A DNA stretch of 49,109 bases from Pseudomonadota bacterium (lineage in GTDB: Bacteria > Pseudomonadota > Gammaproteobacteria > Steroidobacterales > Woeseiaceae). The translations under genes were made by a program, and so were the position numbers. Each line of letters begins with the position of its first letter. Position 1 is the stretch's first letter. Where the stretch lies: positions 1 to 49,109 of the forward strand of contig JACZTO010000014.1 of the NCBI GenBank assembly GCA_022573655.1, in the 5' to 3' direction. The notes under the pieces were generated by a model. The model ran no database searches. It had not been told where the DNA came from and saw only the letters and a list, made by a program, of their open reading frames with translations. Shown here one piece after another: positions 16,037 to 25,745 of the stretch.

Positions 16037-16642
16037 ATGAATGAGGCAATAAGGATGCAGTTGTCTGCATATGTTGATGACGAACTGCCGCAGAATGAGG
16101 CTGAATTGTTGCTGCGCCGGTTGAGTCAGGACGTCAAACTACGACAAGAGGTCGCAGAATATCTCGCGATCGGCCGCGTGATGCGAGGCGAAGTCGGGGT
16201 GGCCGGCATTGACGGCATTCGGAACCGTGTCTTGGCGGCGATTGATGATACGGCCGGTACTACCGACGCGGTGATAGAAAATGAACCGGCGACGCGGGCG
16301 CTCAAGCCGCTGGTCGGTGTTGCCATTGCAGCGACCGTTGCGCTGGCGGCGATATTTGGCCTGCAACAAACGACAGGAGTCGACGATGTTGTACTGCAAG
16401 ACGGCGATCCGCTGCGAGTTGAAGTTGTCCCGGATTACGCCCCGCAGCAGGACCTGCTGCGACAGTACTTCCTGAGCCACGGGGAAACTTCATCGCAACT
16501 CGGCGCGAATGGTATGAAGTCTCGGTTCGTGACGCTGCGATTCAGCGAAGAGCTTATCGATGCGACAGTCAGGGAGTTGGGTGAGGGCGTCGAGACCAAT
16601 CCCGAAGCCGTCGACACCGACGGCACGACAACCCAGCCGTAA
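16037..16642 (+). CDS. rseA: Anti-sigma-E factor RseA (MucA)
   Basis: A 201-residue single-pass inner-membrane protein. The cytoplasmic N-terminal domain (MQLSAYVDDELPQNEAELLLRRL) is the RpoE-binding fold. A transmembrane helix spans about 92-110 (LVGVAIAATVALAAIFGL), and the rest is periplasmic, where RseB binds and DegS-type proteases cut. A clear AGGTGGAG Shine-Dalgarno precedes the ATG. The stop overlaps the rseB start by 1 nt (TAATG). Confidence 0.93.
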   Translation: MNEAIRMQLSAYVDDELPQNEAELLLRRLSQDVKLRQEVAEYLAIGRVMRGEVGVAGIDGIRNRVLAAIDDTAGTTDAVIENEPATRALKPLVGVAIAATVALAAIFGLQQTTGVDDVVLQDGDPLRVEVVPDYAPQQDLLRQYFLSHGETSSQLGANGMKSRFVTLRFSEELIDATVRELGEGVETNPEAVDTDGTTTQP

Positions 16643-17613
16643 TGCATCTTCGTCAACGACAAATCATTGTCGGGCTGATGGTCGTAGTCAGCTCGTTCGC
16701 GTTGGCCGCCACTGCGTTACATGCCGAGATAGCACCAGGCGACTGGCTCAAGCGTATGGCCGCCGCCGTACAGACGACCAGCTACGAAGGTACGGTAATC
16801 CGCATTCAGGACGGCCAGGTGGAAGTCTTGAAAGTGATACATGCCGTTGACGACGGCGTGATTCGGGAAAAGGTCATAGCACAGGAGGGCAGCGGACTTG
16901 AAATCATTCGTGTTGGCAACGAAGTGCATAGTATCCTGCCGCACCGCAAGTCAATCCTGGTAGAGCAATGGGGCGACCAGTCCACGTTCTTTTCGACGCT
17001 ACCCTCGAGCGAGATTCGCTTTGGCAGTGAGTACGATGTCGCAATCGTACGCAACGAACGCGTGGCGGGTCGTGACACCAAATTGCTCGCCATTCGACCA
17101 CACGACGCATACCGTTACGGTCATCGCATCTGGCTGGACACGGAAACGAATTTTCCGCTACGCACTCAGCTGATTGATGACGATGGAACGGCGATTGAGG
17201 AGGTCAAGTTCGCGGATATTACCTTCATTAAAGAAATTCAGGCCAGCGCTCTTACGCCATCATTCAGCATCGAGAATTTCACGTGGCTAACGCAGACCGC
17301 AGGCCATTCGGCGATGGAGATCGAGACGAATTGGACCAGTGATGAATTACCCGCCGGGTTCCGCGCTGTTGCTACTCATGAAGAGCTGATGCAGGGCAGC
17401 GACGAGAGGGTGATACACATTCTGTACAGTGATGGCCTGGCAAACGTGTCCGTATTCATTGTTGCCAGCGACGGCAACATGCTGGCGGGTGCTGCGCGCC
17501 TCGGTGGCTCGAATTCCTACAGCATCGAGATCGGTGGACACGAAATCACAGCCATCGGCGAGGTGCCGGCCCTAACGGTCGAAACTATTGCCACTACAAT
17601 GCGCCGGCGCTGA
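16642..17613 (+). CDS. rseB: Periplasmic sigma-E regulator RseB (MucB)
   Basis: A 323-residue periplasmic protein with a signal peptide (hydrophobic residues 8-24, likely cut after ATALHA). It carries the MucB/RseB N-terminal lipoprotein-like domain (DWLKRMAAAVQTTSYEGTVIRIQDG) and a C-terminal domain (about 220-320). It shields RseA from proteolysis and releases it on sensing mislocalised lipopolysaccharide or lipoprotein. Length agrees with E. coli RseB (318). Coupled to rseA. Confidence 0.95.
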   Translation: MHLRQRQIIVGLMVVVSSFALAATALHAEIAPGDWLKRMAAAVQTTSYEGTVIRIQDGQVEVLKVIHAVDDGVIREKVIAQEGSGLEIIRVGNEVHSILPHRKSILVEQWGDQSTFFSTLPSSEIRFGSEYDVAIVRNERVAGRDTKLLAIRPHDAYRYGHRIWLDTETNFPLRTQLIDDDGTAIEEVKFADITFIKEIQASALTPSFSIENFTWLTQTAGHSAMEIETNWTSDELPAGFRAVATHEELMQGSDERVIHILYSDGLANVSVFIVASDGNMLAGAARLGGSNSYSIEIGGHEITAIGEVPALTVETIATTMRRR

Positions 17614-17661
17614 ACGCGATAGCGTCGCGCGACTGCGCGAAGCCTCCTGTAAACTCTTGTC

Positions 17662-18123
17662 ATGGAAAATCCACGTGGCCGAATCCTGTCCGTGCATGCC
17701 GCTGATTCCGGCAGCTACGCTGTTATTGAAATTGAGTCGAAAGTCGTCTGCGAGCGCTGCGCGGCAGGTAAAGGCTGTGGGGCGGGCTTGCTCGGGGGTG
17801 ATGCTGCGACGCGCCATGTGGAGGCAATGATTGCCGCAGACGTCGATGTCCGGCAAGGAGATGAGGTGTTTATCTCGCTGGAGCCGAAGAACCTGCTGCA
17901 CGCCGCGATACTGGTCTACGGCATGCCACTTTGCGGCGCCGTCCTCGCAACGATGGCGGCCTATGGCCTGGGCCTCGGCGACGCCGCTGCCGCGCTGACC
18001 GCGCTCGCCGGCATTGCAGCCGGTTTTCTGGTGGCGAGACTCAAACTGCAAAATGCACGCTGCCTGAGACAGTTCGTGCCGACCGTCACAGGCCGCGCGC
18101 CAGAGACGTTGGCAAGCGACTGA
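17662..18123 (+). CDS. rseC: RseC/MucC family membrane protein
   Basis: A 153-residue inner-membrane protein. An N-terminal domain carries the family cysteine cluster (Cys30, Cys33 and Cys39 in VVCERCAAGKGCG). Two transmembrane helices follow (about 82-105 and 108-128) and a short cytoplasmic tail. RseC proteins modulate sigma-E and are linked to Rnf/SoxR reducing systems; the redox role is inferred from the cysteines. The stop is followed without a gap by the thioredoxin-fold gene. Confidence 0.9.
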   Translation: MENPRGRILSVHAADSGSYAVIEIESKVVCERCAAGKGCGAGLLGGDAATRHVEAMIAADVDVRQGDEVFISLEPKNLLHAAILVYGMPLCGAVLATMAAYGLGLGDAAAALTALAGIAAGFLVARLKLQNARCLRQFVPTVTGRAPETLASD

Positions 18124-18366
18124 ATGGCCACTTTCCACGTCTTCAGCCGGCAAGGCTGCCATCTCTGCGAGGTGCTGATAGACCAGTTGCTGCCTCTGCT
18201 GCGTGGCAAGGCCGATGTGACCGTTCACGATATCGACACGCGCCCGGACTGGCGCGAGAAATACGCTGTGCGCATCCCTGTGCTGGAATTTGAAGGGCAA
18301 GTCGTCAGCCAGTTTCGGCTGGATCACGAAGCGGTAAAGCTTATCCTGAAGCGTTGTTTTCTATAA
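18124..18366 (+). CDS. Glutaredoxin-like small thiol protein
   Basis: An 80-residue thioredoxin-fold protein of the glutaredoxin-like (DUF836) family. The redox motif CHLC (Cys12, Cys15) sits after FHVFSRQG, and the cis-proline turn RIPVLEFEG is near residue 50. The substrate is unknown. It lies between rseC and lepA, where many pseudomonads carry the protease gene mucD (degP), and is coupled to lepA through TAATG. It may serve the cysteine cluster of RseC, but that is inference from position only. Confidence 0.82.
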   Translation: MATFHVFSRQGCHLCEVLIDQLLPLLRGKADVTVHDIDTRPDWREKYAVRIPVLEFEGQVVSQFRLDHEAVKLILKRCFL

Positions 18367-20156
18367 TGAAAAATATTCGCAATTTCTCAATTATCGCTCA
18401 TATCGACCACGGCAAATCGACGCTGGCCGATCGCTTTATTCAATATTGCGGCGGGCTGTCGGATCGTGAAATGGAAGCGCAGGTACTCGACACGATGGAT
18501 CTTGAACGCGAGCGCGGCATTACGATTAAAGCACAAAGCGTGTCGCTCAATTACACCAGCAAGTCCGGCGCGGCATATCAACTGAATTTCATCGACACAC
18601 CGGGACATGTGGACTTCTCCTACGAGGTTTCGCGGTCGCTCGCGGCGTGCGAGGGAGCCCTGTTGGTCGTGGATGCGGCGCAGGGTGTCGAGGCACAGAG
18701 TGTCGCGAACTGCATGACAGCGATTGATCAGGGGCTGGAAGTGTTGCCAGTCCTGAATAAGATCGACCTGCCGGCTGCCGATCCCGACAAGGTTGTCGCC
18801 GAGATTGAAGACATCATTGGCATCGACGCGCAGCATGCCATGCGCATCAGTGCCAAGACCGGCGCCGGTGTTCCGGAATTGCTGGAACAACTGATTGAGT
18901 TGATTCCGCCGCCTCTCGGTGACCCGGACGGAGCCCTGCAAGCGCTGATTATCGACTCCTGGTTCGACAATTATGTCGGGGTAGTGTCTCTTGTGCGTGT
19001 CGTTAACGGGTGCCTGGAGAAAGGCAGCAAGACAACGATCATGTCGACGGGTGCGTCACACCGCGTGGATCGCGTCGGTGTCTTTACGCCCAAAATGGAA
19101 GAACGCAAGGTCTTGCGAGCCGGTGAGGTCGGATTCGTTATCGCCGGTATCAAGGACATCTACGGCGCGCCGGTCGGCGATACGATCACATCAACGCAGC
19201 GGCCGTGCCAGGAGCCGCTGCCCGGGTTCAAACAGATTCAACCGCGTGTATTCGCCGGCTTATTTCCAATCAGCTCCGATGACTACGAGAATTTTCGTGA
19301 GGCGCTGCAGAAGTTGCGGCTTAACGATGCGGCATTGCATTTTGAACCGGAAACCTCGGCCGCACTGGGCTTCGGGTTTCGCTGCGGTTTCCTCGGCATG
19401 TTGCACATGGAGATCGTACAGGAGCGCCTTGAGCGGGAATACGATCTTGAACTGATCACGACGGCGCCGACAGTAGTGTTCGAGGTCGTCGATAAGCATG
19501 GCGACACGCTGCTTATCGATAACCCGTCCAAGTTGCCGCCTGTGAACGAGATTGCCGAGCTTCGCGAGCCGATTATCCTGGCGAACATCCTTGTCCCGGA
19601 GAAATTCGTCGGTGCTGTGATCAAGCTGTGTATTCAAAAGCGTGGCACGCAGAAACAAATGCGTTATCTGGGCGGACAGGTGTCGCTCGAATACGAAATA
19701 CCGCTCGCGGAAGTCGTGGTGGATTTCTTCGATCGGCTAAAGTCGGTCAGCCGCGGTTTTGCCTCATTCGATTATCATTTTGAACGCTTCGAACAGGCAG
19801 ATGTGGTTCGACTTGATGTATTGATAAACCAGGAACGAGTCGATGCATTGTCGGTCATTGTGCATCGCGATCACGTGAAAGCTCGAGGCCGCGATCTTGT
19901 GGAGAAAATGCGCGTTCTGATTCCGCGGCAAATGTTTGATGTTGCCATTCAAGCTGCTATCGGCAGCCAGATAATCGCGCGCAGCACTGTGAAAGCGTTG
20001 CGTAAAAATGTGACCGCAAAGTGTTATGGTGGCGACATTTCCAGGAAGCGCAAATTGCTGGAAAAGCAGAAAGCGGGCAAGAAACGCATGAAGCAGGTGG
20101 GTTCCGTATCCATTCCACAGGAAGCGTTTCTCGCTGTGTTACGCATTGACAAGTGA
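18366..20156 (+). CDS. lepA: Translation elongation factor 4 (LepA)
   Basis: A 596-residue membrane-associated translational GTPase involved in ribosome assembly and back-translocation. The G1 motif AHIDHGKST is at 12-20, G3 is DTPGH and G4 is NKID. Domains III and V and the LepA-specific C-terminal domain ([15 protein letters not shown]) follow. Length matches E. coli (599). The ATG at 18366 overlaps the preceding stop. A frame opening 12 nt earlier (18354) is inside the upstream gene and was not used. Coupled with lepB as in most proteobacteria. Confidence 0.98.
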   Translation: MKNIRNFSIIAHIDHGKSTLADRFIQYCGGLSDREMEAQVLDTMDLERERGITIKAQSVSLNYTSKSGAAYQLNFIDTPGHVDFSYEVSRSLAACEGALLVVDAAQGVEAQSVANCMTAIDQGLEVLPVLNKIDLPAADPDKVVAEIEDIIGIDAQHAMRISAKTGAGVPELLEQLIELIPPPLGDPDGALQALIIDSWFDNYVGVVSLVRVVNGCLEKGSKTTIMSTGASHRVDRVGVFTPKMEERKVLRAGEVGFVIAGIKDIYGAPVGDTITSTQRPCQEPLPGFKQIQPRVFAGLFPISSDDYENFREALQKLRLNDAALHFEPETSAALGFGFRCGFLGMLHMEIVQERLEREYDLELITTAPTVVFEVVDKHGDTLLIDNPSKLPPVNEIAELREPIILANILVPEKFVGAVIKLCIQKRGTQKQMRYLGGQVSLEYEIPLAEVVVDFFDRLKSVSRGFASFDYHFERFEQADVVRLDVLINQERVDALSVIVHRDHVKARGRDLVEKMRVLIPRQMFDVAIQAAIGSQIIARSTVKALRKNVTAKCYGGDISRKRKLLEKQKAGKKRMKQVGSVSIPQEAFLAVLRIDK

Positions 20157-20165
20157 GTAAGCAAA

Positions 20166-20924
20166 TTGAGTATTAACCTCGCACTGATTCTGGCCGTGCT
20201 GACTTTGTTCACGGGCGTAATTGTTGCACTGGACAAATTGGTCTGGAAAACTGATGAGCGGGATTCTCGGACCGCGCCTGCGGCCGTTAATATGCTGGTC
20301 GAATATTCGCGCTCATTTTTTCCGGTTTTGATTTTCGTGCTGGTGATTCGCTCGTTTGTTTTTGAACCGTTCCGGATTCCGTCAGGGTCGATGATGCCGA
20401 CCCTGCTTGAAGGCGATTTCATATTCGTCAAGAAATACAGCTATGGTTTGCGCTTGCCGGTCATCGAAACCAAAATCATCGAAACTGGCAGTCCCGAGCG
20501 CGGCGATGTCATCGTCTTTCGATTGCCGTCAGACCCGAGCGTGAACTACATCAAACGTGTCATAGGGCTGCCGGGTGATGAAGTGGTTTATGACAGACAG
20601 CGACTGACCATCAATGGCAAGCCAGTGAGTTTGAGTGCCCGTGCGGACATGTTAAATGGGGTGCCGATTTATGTTGAGGACCTCGACGGCCGCGTGCATG
20701 AGATTCTTGTGGAGAATCCGCACCAGTCTCGTCGTGACGGAACCTATCGGGTGCCGGAAGGGCACTACTTCGTCATGGGTGACAATCGCGATAGAAGCAA
20801 GGACAGTCGTTTTATTAGCGCCATTCCTGAGGAATACCTGGTTGGTGAGGCGGTACGGATCTGGATGCATTTCATACCGTGGAATATGCCTTTGTGGAGT
20901 CGAGTGGGTACAAAAATCCAATAG
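20166..20924 (+). CDS. lepB: Signal peptidase I
   Basis: A 252-residue inner-membrane protease that removes signal peptides from exported proteins. Two N-terminal transmembrane segments (about 3-22 and 50-63) are followed by the catalytic domain. Ser75 in PSGSMMPTL is the nucleophile and Lys131 in YIKRVIGLPGD the general base; the GDNRDRSKDSR box near 202-212 is conserved. It is shorter than E. coli LepB (324) because the large insert is missing, as in many other bacteria. The start is a TTG just after the lepA stop; no better start is seen. Confidence 0.96.
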   Translation: MSINLALILAVLTLFTGVIVALDKLVWKTDERDSRTAPAAVNMLVEYSRSFFPVLIFVLVIRSFVFEPFRIPSGSMMPTLLEGDFIFVKKYSYGLRLPVIETKIIETGSPERGDVIVFRLPSDPSVNYIKRVIGLPGDEVVYDRQRLTINGKPVSLSARADMLNGVPIYVEDLDGRVHEILVENPHQSRRDGTYRVPEGHYFVMGDNRDRSKDSRFISAIPEEYLVGEAVRIWMHFIPWNMPLWSRVGTKIQ

Positions 20925-21017
20925 TGGGGTGCTAGTCACTGATTTGGCGGCTAGAATTGGGCTAATCTGGCAACTACGCCTGACACCTTATCGCGCCTGA
21001 ACAACGGAGAATTTTGA

Positions 21018-21413
21018 ATGTACGCCAAGCCTGCACGAAAACAGAGGTCCAAGTACCGGCAATCCGGTATGACGGCGCTTGGGCTGACCATCCTGATCCT
21101 ATTTGTTGGCATATTTGCTTTTGCCGCCATTCGCCTGACACCGATATACCTGAACTACATGAAGATTGTGAGTGTCGTGGAGGGCGTCGCTGAGGAATTT
21201 GACAGTACCGGCGCAACCCGCGCAATGATACGCAGCTCAGTGGCGCGGCGTTTTGATATTGACAGTGTCAGTACGATTACTGCCAGAGACATTAAAATAA
21301 AAAGTAAGGATGGAGGCTTCGAAGTTTCCGCCACGTATTCGCACAAGGCACCGTTCATCGGTAATGTTTCATTTATTGTCGACTTCGACAAGCGAGTATT
21401 GGTGCGCAGATAA
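21018..21413 (+). CDS. DUF4845 membrane-anchored protein
   Basis: A 131-residue protein with one N-terminal membrane helix (about 18-40, SGMTALGLTILILFVGIFAFAA) and a small outer domain ending in VSFIVDFDKRVLV. The family (DUF4845) is found between lepB and rnc in many gamma- and betaproteobacteria; its function is unknown. The pilin-like start QSGMTALGLTIL might suggest a pseudopilin, but no peptidase G-E site is present. ACGGAGA lies 7 nt before the ATG. The 93-bp gap after lepB holds nothing I recognise. Confidence 0.85.
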   Translation: MYAKPARKQRSKYRQSGMTALGLTILILFVGIFAFAAIRLTPIYLNYMKIVSVVEGVAEEFDSTGATRAMIRSSVARRFDIDSVSTITARDIKIKSKDGGFEVSATYSHKAPFIGNVSFIVDFDKRVLVRR

Positions 21414-21441
21414 CAGCGCCAACAAAAGTAGAGCGATAATA

Positions 21442-22125
21442 TTGAAGAAAGCCGAGAGCTGGCTCGACAAGACGCTGCAGTATCGGTTCGAGAATGCTGA
21501 ACTTTTCCAGCAAGCCCTGACTCACAGAAGCGCGACCAGTCACAACAACGAACGGCTCGAATTTCTTGGCGATGCCGTACTCGATTTCGTCATTTCCGAC
21601 GCAGTTTACCGCGCTCGTCAAGATGCCTCTGAAGGTGATCTGAGCAAACTGCGGGCATCGCTCGTTAAAGATGAGTCGCTCGCACAACTGGCACTCGAGC
21701 TTGGGCTTGGAGAACACCTGATTCTTGGTAGTGGTGAACGCAAGTCAGGTGGTCACCGCCGCGCGTCCATACTCGCTGACGCGCTTGAGGCTATTTTTGG
21801 CGCTGTGTATCTCGATTCCGGTTTCAATGCCGCCAGCGCGGTCATCGAGCATGTGTTTGCAAAGCGTCTGCGGGAACTTCCGGATCTGGAGGAATTGCGC
21901 GATCCAAAAACGCGTTTGCAGGAGTGGTTGCAGGCGCGAGGAATGGAGCTTCCGCAGTACGAACTTGCAGGTGTAACTGGCAAGGCGCATAAACAACGCT
22001 TCGATGTGAGTTGTACGGTCGCGGCTGTGTCGGCAGTGACCAGGGGTGAGTCCACGACACGACGTAAGGCAGAGCAACTGGCTGCGGCAGAAATGATCCA
22101 TGTTCTGACTGAGGGGCAGGAATGA
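21442..22125 (+). CDS. rnc: Ribonuclease III
   Basis: A 227-residue double-strand-specific endoribonuclease for rRNA and mRNA processing. The catalytic signature NERLEFLGDAVL is at 36-47 with Glu40 and Asp44. The second acidic cluster, ADALEAIFGAVYLD, lies near 113-126, and a dsRNA-binding domain occupies about 155-225. The open frame extends to 21310 inside the DUF4845 gene. The TTG at 21442 gives the family length (E. coli 226) and the usual start. Overlaps era by 4 nt. Confidence 0.97.
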   Translation: MKKAESWLDKTLQYRFENAELFQQALTHRSATSHNNERLEFLGDAVLDFVISDAVYRARQDASEGDLSKLRASLVKDESLAQLALELGLGEHLILGSGERKSGGHRRASILADALEAIFGAVYLDSGFNAASAVIEHVFAKRLRELPDLEELRDPKTRLQEWLQARGMELPQYELAGVTGKAHKQRFDVSCTVAAVSAVTRGESTTRRKAEQLAAAEMIHVLTEGQE

Positions 22126-23024
22126 GTGTCGCACAGGAATATCGCTGTGGGCTGGTCGCGGTCATTGGCCGGCCGAACGTCGGCAAGTCGACGCTCATCA
22201 ATGCGTTTATGGGCCGCAAGGTCAGCATAGTAACCTCAAAACCGCAGACGACCAGGCATCGCATTCTGGCCGTACTGACATCCGAATTGCAGCAAATAAT
22301 CTTCGTTGACACTCCGGGATTGCATCGCAGAACGGGCAAGGCGATGAACCGCATGATGAATCGAACGGCAGCCAATGCGCTCGCGGACGCTGACCTGGTG
22401 TTGTTTGTTAGCGATGTTACGCGCTGGACAGTGGAAGACGACGATGTGATTACGCGGCTGAAGTCGGGTCGTGCGCCTGTGGTCGCGCTACTCAACAAGG
22501 CCGACAAGGTGCATCCAAAGGAAAAGTTACTGACCGCGATCGCGACGTTGTCCGAGCGCCACGATTTTAAAGAGATCGTGCCGATTTCTGCATTGAAAAA
22601 CGACAACCTGGAGCGTTTATTGGCGCTGATACCGAATTTCCTGCCGGAGTCTCCGGCGCTGTTCCCGGGCGACACGGTTACAGATCGCAGCGTTGAGTTT
22701 CATACTTCTGAAGTCATTCGAGAAAAACTGACGTTGCTGTTGCACCAGGAATTACCCTATGGCTTGACGGTGCAGATCGAACGCTACGTCATAGAGGACA
22801 GCGGTATTGCGATCAACGCGATCATCTGGGTGGAGCGAGATAGCCAGAAAGGCATGGTCGTCGGCAAGAATGGCCGCTTGCTCAAGAAAGTCGGTCGCGC
22901 GGCGCGCCTGGAACTGGCGGAGCAGCTAGAACAAGCCGTCCACCTGGAGCTTTGGGTGAAAGTAAAATCCAATTGGTCGGATAACGAGCAACACCTGGCG
23001 AATTTCGGCTACGAGTCAAGCTAG
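22122..23024 (+). CDS. era: GTPase Era
   Basis: A 300-residue ribosome-assembly GTPase that binds 16S rRNA. G1 is GRPNVGKST near 17-25, G2 lies around KPQTTRHR, G3 is DTPG and G4 is NKAD. The C-terminal KH domain (about 205-290) has the EVIREK and VVGKNGRLLKKVG segments. Coupled to rnc by ATGA, the standard rnc-era-recO arrangement. Confidence 0.98.
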   Translation: MSVAQEYRCGLVAVIGRPNVGKSTLINAFMGRKVSIVTSKPQTTRHRILAVLTSELQQIIFVDTPGLHRRTGKAMNRMMNRTAANALADADLVLFVSDVTRWTVEDDDVITRLKSGRAPVVALLNKADKVHPKEKLLTAIATLSERHDFKEIVPISALKNDNLERLLALIPNFLPESPALFPGDTVTDRSVEFHTSEVIREKLTLLLHQELPYGLTVQIERYVIEDSGIAINAIIWVERDSQKGMVVGKNGRLLKKVGRAARLELAEQLEQAVHLELWVKVKSNWSDNEQHLANFGYESS

Positions 23025-23049
23025 TGGTCCATCGGACGGCGGATCTGGC

Positions 23050-23805
23050 ATGAGCACTCAGCGGCGCGTCCAGCTACAGCCCGGCTATATTTTGCATCAC
23101 CGCCCGTTCCGGGAAACCAGCCAGATTCTGGACATCGTAACTCGCGACTACGGCAGGATTGCGTTGGTGGCACGGGGTAGCCGTGGTTCAAAATCACGTC
23201 TCGCGGGAGTCTTGCGACCGTTTCTGCCGCTTAAACTTTCGTGGGTGGCAAAATCCGATCTGGGTACATTGACTGGCGCAGAGGCGTCCGGGCCACCGGC
23301 TGGCATGCGCGGCGATGCGATGTTGTCGGCGTTTTACGTCAATGAATTGCTGTTGAATTTTCTGCACCGTCATGATCCGCAAGCCGAGATTTTCGAGCTC
23401 TATGCGACCGCCATCTCAGGCCTGGTTGGAACTGAGAATATCGCCGCGCAACTGCGTTCGTTTGAGCTCGAATTGCTGAGTTTGCTGGGCTATGGGGTGA
23501 ATCTCGATCATGTTGCCGGGACACGGGATGCGCTTGTTGCAAAACAGAATTATGAGTACCGCATGGAGCACGGTCCCGTTCCGATTGACCGCGAAGAGGG
23601 TGCGTTAGTGTTTTCAGGAGCTGTCTTGTCAGGGATCGCCGAGCGACGCTTCGGCCAGCCCGATATCTTGCGAGCAGCAAATCGTCTGTTACGCGAGATA
23701 GTGAGTTTTCACCTGGGCGGAAAGGAATTGAAAAGTCGCAAGGTGTTGCTGGAACTGCATCGCGGTAGAATCGCGGCAGCGGACGATCAGGAAATCAGCA
23801 AGTGA
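23050..23805 (+). CDS. recO: DNA repair protein RecO
   Basis: A 251-residue recombination mediator that loads RecA with RecR. The N-terminal OB domain shows [34 protein letters not shown], and the helical C-terminal domain carries [16 protein letters not shown] and [14 protein letters not shown], all RecO hallmarks. Length is normal (E. coli 242). The stop overlaps the pdxJ start (GTGA). Confidence 0.96.
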   Translation: MSTQRRVQLQPGYILHHRPFRETSQILDIVTRDYGRIALVARGSRGSKSRLAGVLRPFLPLKLSWVAKSDLGTLTGAEASGPPAGMRGDAMLSAFYVNELLLNFLHRHDPQAEIFELYATAISGLVGTENIAAQLRSFELELLSLLGYGVNLDHVAGTRDALVAKQNYEYRMEHGPVPIDREEGALVFSGAVLSGIAERRFGQPDILRAANRLLREIVSFHLGGKELKSRKVLLELHRGRIAAADDQEISK

Positions 23806-24557
23806 CTGGCAAGCATCCATCAAAATCGAATAATTTGCATTTGGGGGTAAACATCGATCACGTCGCCACGTTGCGGCAGGCGCGAGGAACCCACTATCCG
23901 TGCCCGGCCGACGCGGTTGCGATAGTTGAGCAGGCTGGGGCTGACAGCATCACGGTACACCTAAGGGAGGACCGGCGGCACATTCAGGACAGCGATATCA
24001 TGGCCATCAATGAGCGCATGCAAACGCATATGAACCTGGAGATGGCGGTTACCGACGAAATGCTTGGCATGGCGGTGCAGATCAGGCCGTCGGATGTCTG
24101 TCTGGTCCCGGAAAAACGGCAGGAACTGACGACCGAAGGCGGTCTGGATGTCAACGCACAACGAGACAAGGTGAGGGCCGCCTGTGAGCAACTTGCCGAC
24201 AACGGCATTCGGGCATCACTGTTTATCGATCCCGATGGTTTGCAGTTGGATGCTGCAGTTGCCGTCGGAGCACCCGTGGTCGAATTGCACACGGGCGCCT
24301 ATGCCGATGCCGAAGGAGACCAACAGGAGGCAGAATTGCAGCGTGTTGTCGAAGCGGCGCGCTACGGCCATGAACTTGGGCTGGTGATCAACGCCGGCCA
24401 TGGTCTCCACTATCGGAATGTGGCTGCGATCGCACGCATCGAACAGATCGTTGAACTCAACATCGGGCACTCGATTATTTCGCAAGCGGTGTTTGACGGG
24501 CTCGCCAAAGCGGTCAGCGATATGAAGCGGCTCATGCTCGAGGCGCGCGCAGAATGA
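23802..24557 (+). CDS. pdxJ: Pyridoxine 5'-phosphate synthase
   Basis: A 251-residue TIM-barrel enzyme that condenses 3-amino-2-oxopropyl phosphate with deoxyxylulose 5-phosphate to make vitamin B6. The family start [17 protein letters not shown] is followed by [10 protein letters not shown], the [17 protein letters not shown] block and [10 protein letters not shown]. The GTG start at 23802 overlaps recO and adds about 10 residues before the conserved region. It overlaps acpS by 4 nt, as in E. coli where pdxJ-acpS follow recO. Confidence 0.98.
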   Translation: MTGKHPSKSNNLHLGVNIDHVATLRQARGTHYPCPADAVAIVEQAGADSITVHLREDRRHIQDSDIMAINERMQTHMNLEMAVTDEMLGMAVQIRPSDVCLVPEKRQELTTEGGLDVNAQRDKVRAACEQLADNGIRASLFIDPDGLQLDAAVAVGAPVVELHTGAYADAEGDQQEAELQRVVEAARYGHELGLVINAGHGLHYRNVAAIARIEQIVELNIGHSIISQAVFDGLAKAVSDMKRLMLEARAE

Positions 24558-24943
24558 TATTTGGTGTGGGTATCGACATCGTCGAACTGTCCAGAATACA
24601 GTCGGCCTATGATCGCTTTGGCGAGAAATTCGCGCGTCGCATACTCATGGAGGAGGAAATGGAGTTATATCGCCGCAGCAAGAGAGGCGTTCGCTTCCTC
24701 GCCATGCGCTTCGCGGGTAAGGAAGCCGCGGTCAAGGCAATGGGCACGGGATTTGCGCATGGTGTCTGGCTGCGCGACGTCGGCATTGTCAACAATGACT
24801 GGGGTCGGCCGCTCATTATCTGGTCGCCGCGGGGCAGGCGGGTTTGCGAGCGTCTGGGCATTGGCGGCGGTCATGTCAGTCTCACTGACGAAGCGGGTCT
24901 CATCATGGCGTTCGCTGTTGTTGAAAAAGCGGACAGCGATTAA
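24554..24943 (+). CDS. acpS: Holo-[acyl-carrier-protein] synthase
   Basis: A 129-residue phosphopantetheinyl transferase that activates acyl carrier protein for fatty-acid synthesis. Magnesium ligands Asp8 (GIDIVE) and Glu57 ([11 protein letters not shown]) are present, and the [18 protein letters not shown] end is typical. Length fits (E. coli 126). Coupled to pdxJ through ATGA; the next gene begins 22 bp on. Confidence 0.97.
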   Translation: MIFGVGIDIVELSRIQSAYDRFGEKFARRILMEEEMELYRRSKRGVRFLAMRFAGKEAAVKAMGTGFAHGVWLRDVGIVNNDWGRPLIIWSPRGRRVCERLGIGGGHVSLTDEAGLIMAFAVVEKADSD

Positions 24944-24965
24944 TTCACACGGGCTTAACGAGCGC

Positions 24966-25736
24966 ATGCATTGTTTTTCATTTGATATCGAAACAGTACC
25001 CGACGTCGAATTCGGCCGTCGTTTCTGGAATCTGGAAGGCTTGCCAGACGATGAAGTCGCGACGGCAATGGTGTTCAAGCGTCAGCAGTCGGCCGGGACA
25101 GACTTCTTGCCGTTACACCAGCAACGCATCGTCGCCATTTCGGTGTCGTTCCGCACGGCTGACACGTTCAAGGTATGGAGTCTCGGTGACGAGGATTCCG
25201 ACGAAGCGGATATAGTTCAGCGGTTTTTCGACGGTATAGAGCGTTATACGCCGGATCTTGTATCGTGGAACGGTGCTGGTTTCGATTTGCCAGTGCTTCA
25301 CTACCGGGCGTTGAAGCACGGCATTCAGGCGCCGCGGTATTGGGAAATGGGCGACACCGATCGCGACTTCAAATGGAATAACTACCTGAGCAGGTTCCAC
25401 TGGCGTCACGTTGATCTCATGGACGTGTTGGCCGGTTTCCAGCCTCGTGGACGTGCGAGTCTCGAGCAAATGGCGGTGATGCTCGGATTTCCGGGCAAAC
25501 TGGGCATGAGTGGCGACAAAGTTTGGGATAAGTACCAGGCAGGCGGGATCCGGGAAATTCGTGACTACTGCGAGACCGATGTGCTGAACACCTGGCTTAT
25601 CTACCTGCGCTTCGAGCACATGCGCGGCAATCTCGATAAGACTGAACTGACACGCGAGTACACGCTCGTTCGGGACACGCTCAAGGACATGGATCAGTCA
25701 CACCTCAGCGAGTTTCTCGCGGCCTGGCCCGAATAG
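24966..25736 (+). CDS. Predicted PolB-like 3'-5' exonuclease (DEDD)
   Basis: A 256-residue protein of the DNA-polymerase-B-type exonuclease family. Exo I is FDIETVP with Asp7 and Glu9, Exo II is SWNGAGFDLPVLHYRA, and Exo III is YCETDVLNTWLIYLRF. The set matches the DEDD superfamily with a distinctive C-terminal domain (DUF2800-like/exo2 type). It is not attached to a polymerase. The frame is open upstream through acpS to 24561, but the exonuclease fold begins at the ATG at 24966, so no fusion is claimed. It follows acpS closely and precedes rlmD by 9 bp. The in vivo role is unknown. Confidence 0.88.
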   Translation: MHCFSFDIETVPDVEFGRRFWNLEGLPDDEVATAMVFKRQQSAGTDFLPLHQQRIVAISVSFRTADTFKVWSLGDEDSDEADIVQRFFDGIERYTPDLVSWNGAGFDLPVLHYRALKHGIQAPRYWEMGDTDRDFKWNNYLSRFHWRHVDLMDVLAGFQPRGRASLEQMAVMLGFPGKLGMSGDKVWDKYQAGGIREIRDYCETDVLNTWLIYLRFEHMRGNLDKTELTREYTLVRDTLKDMDQSHLSEFLAAWPE

Positions 25737-25745
25737 CGCTCTGCA

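Noticed and set aside
24561-25736. A 391-residue protein fusing an upstream segment to the exonuclease
   Set aside because: The N-terminal part is the +1-frame shadow of acpS; the exonuclease fold begins at the ATG at 24966.
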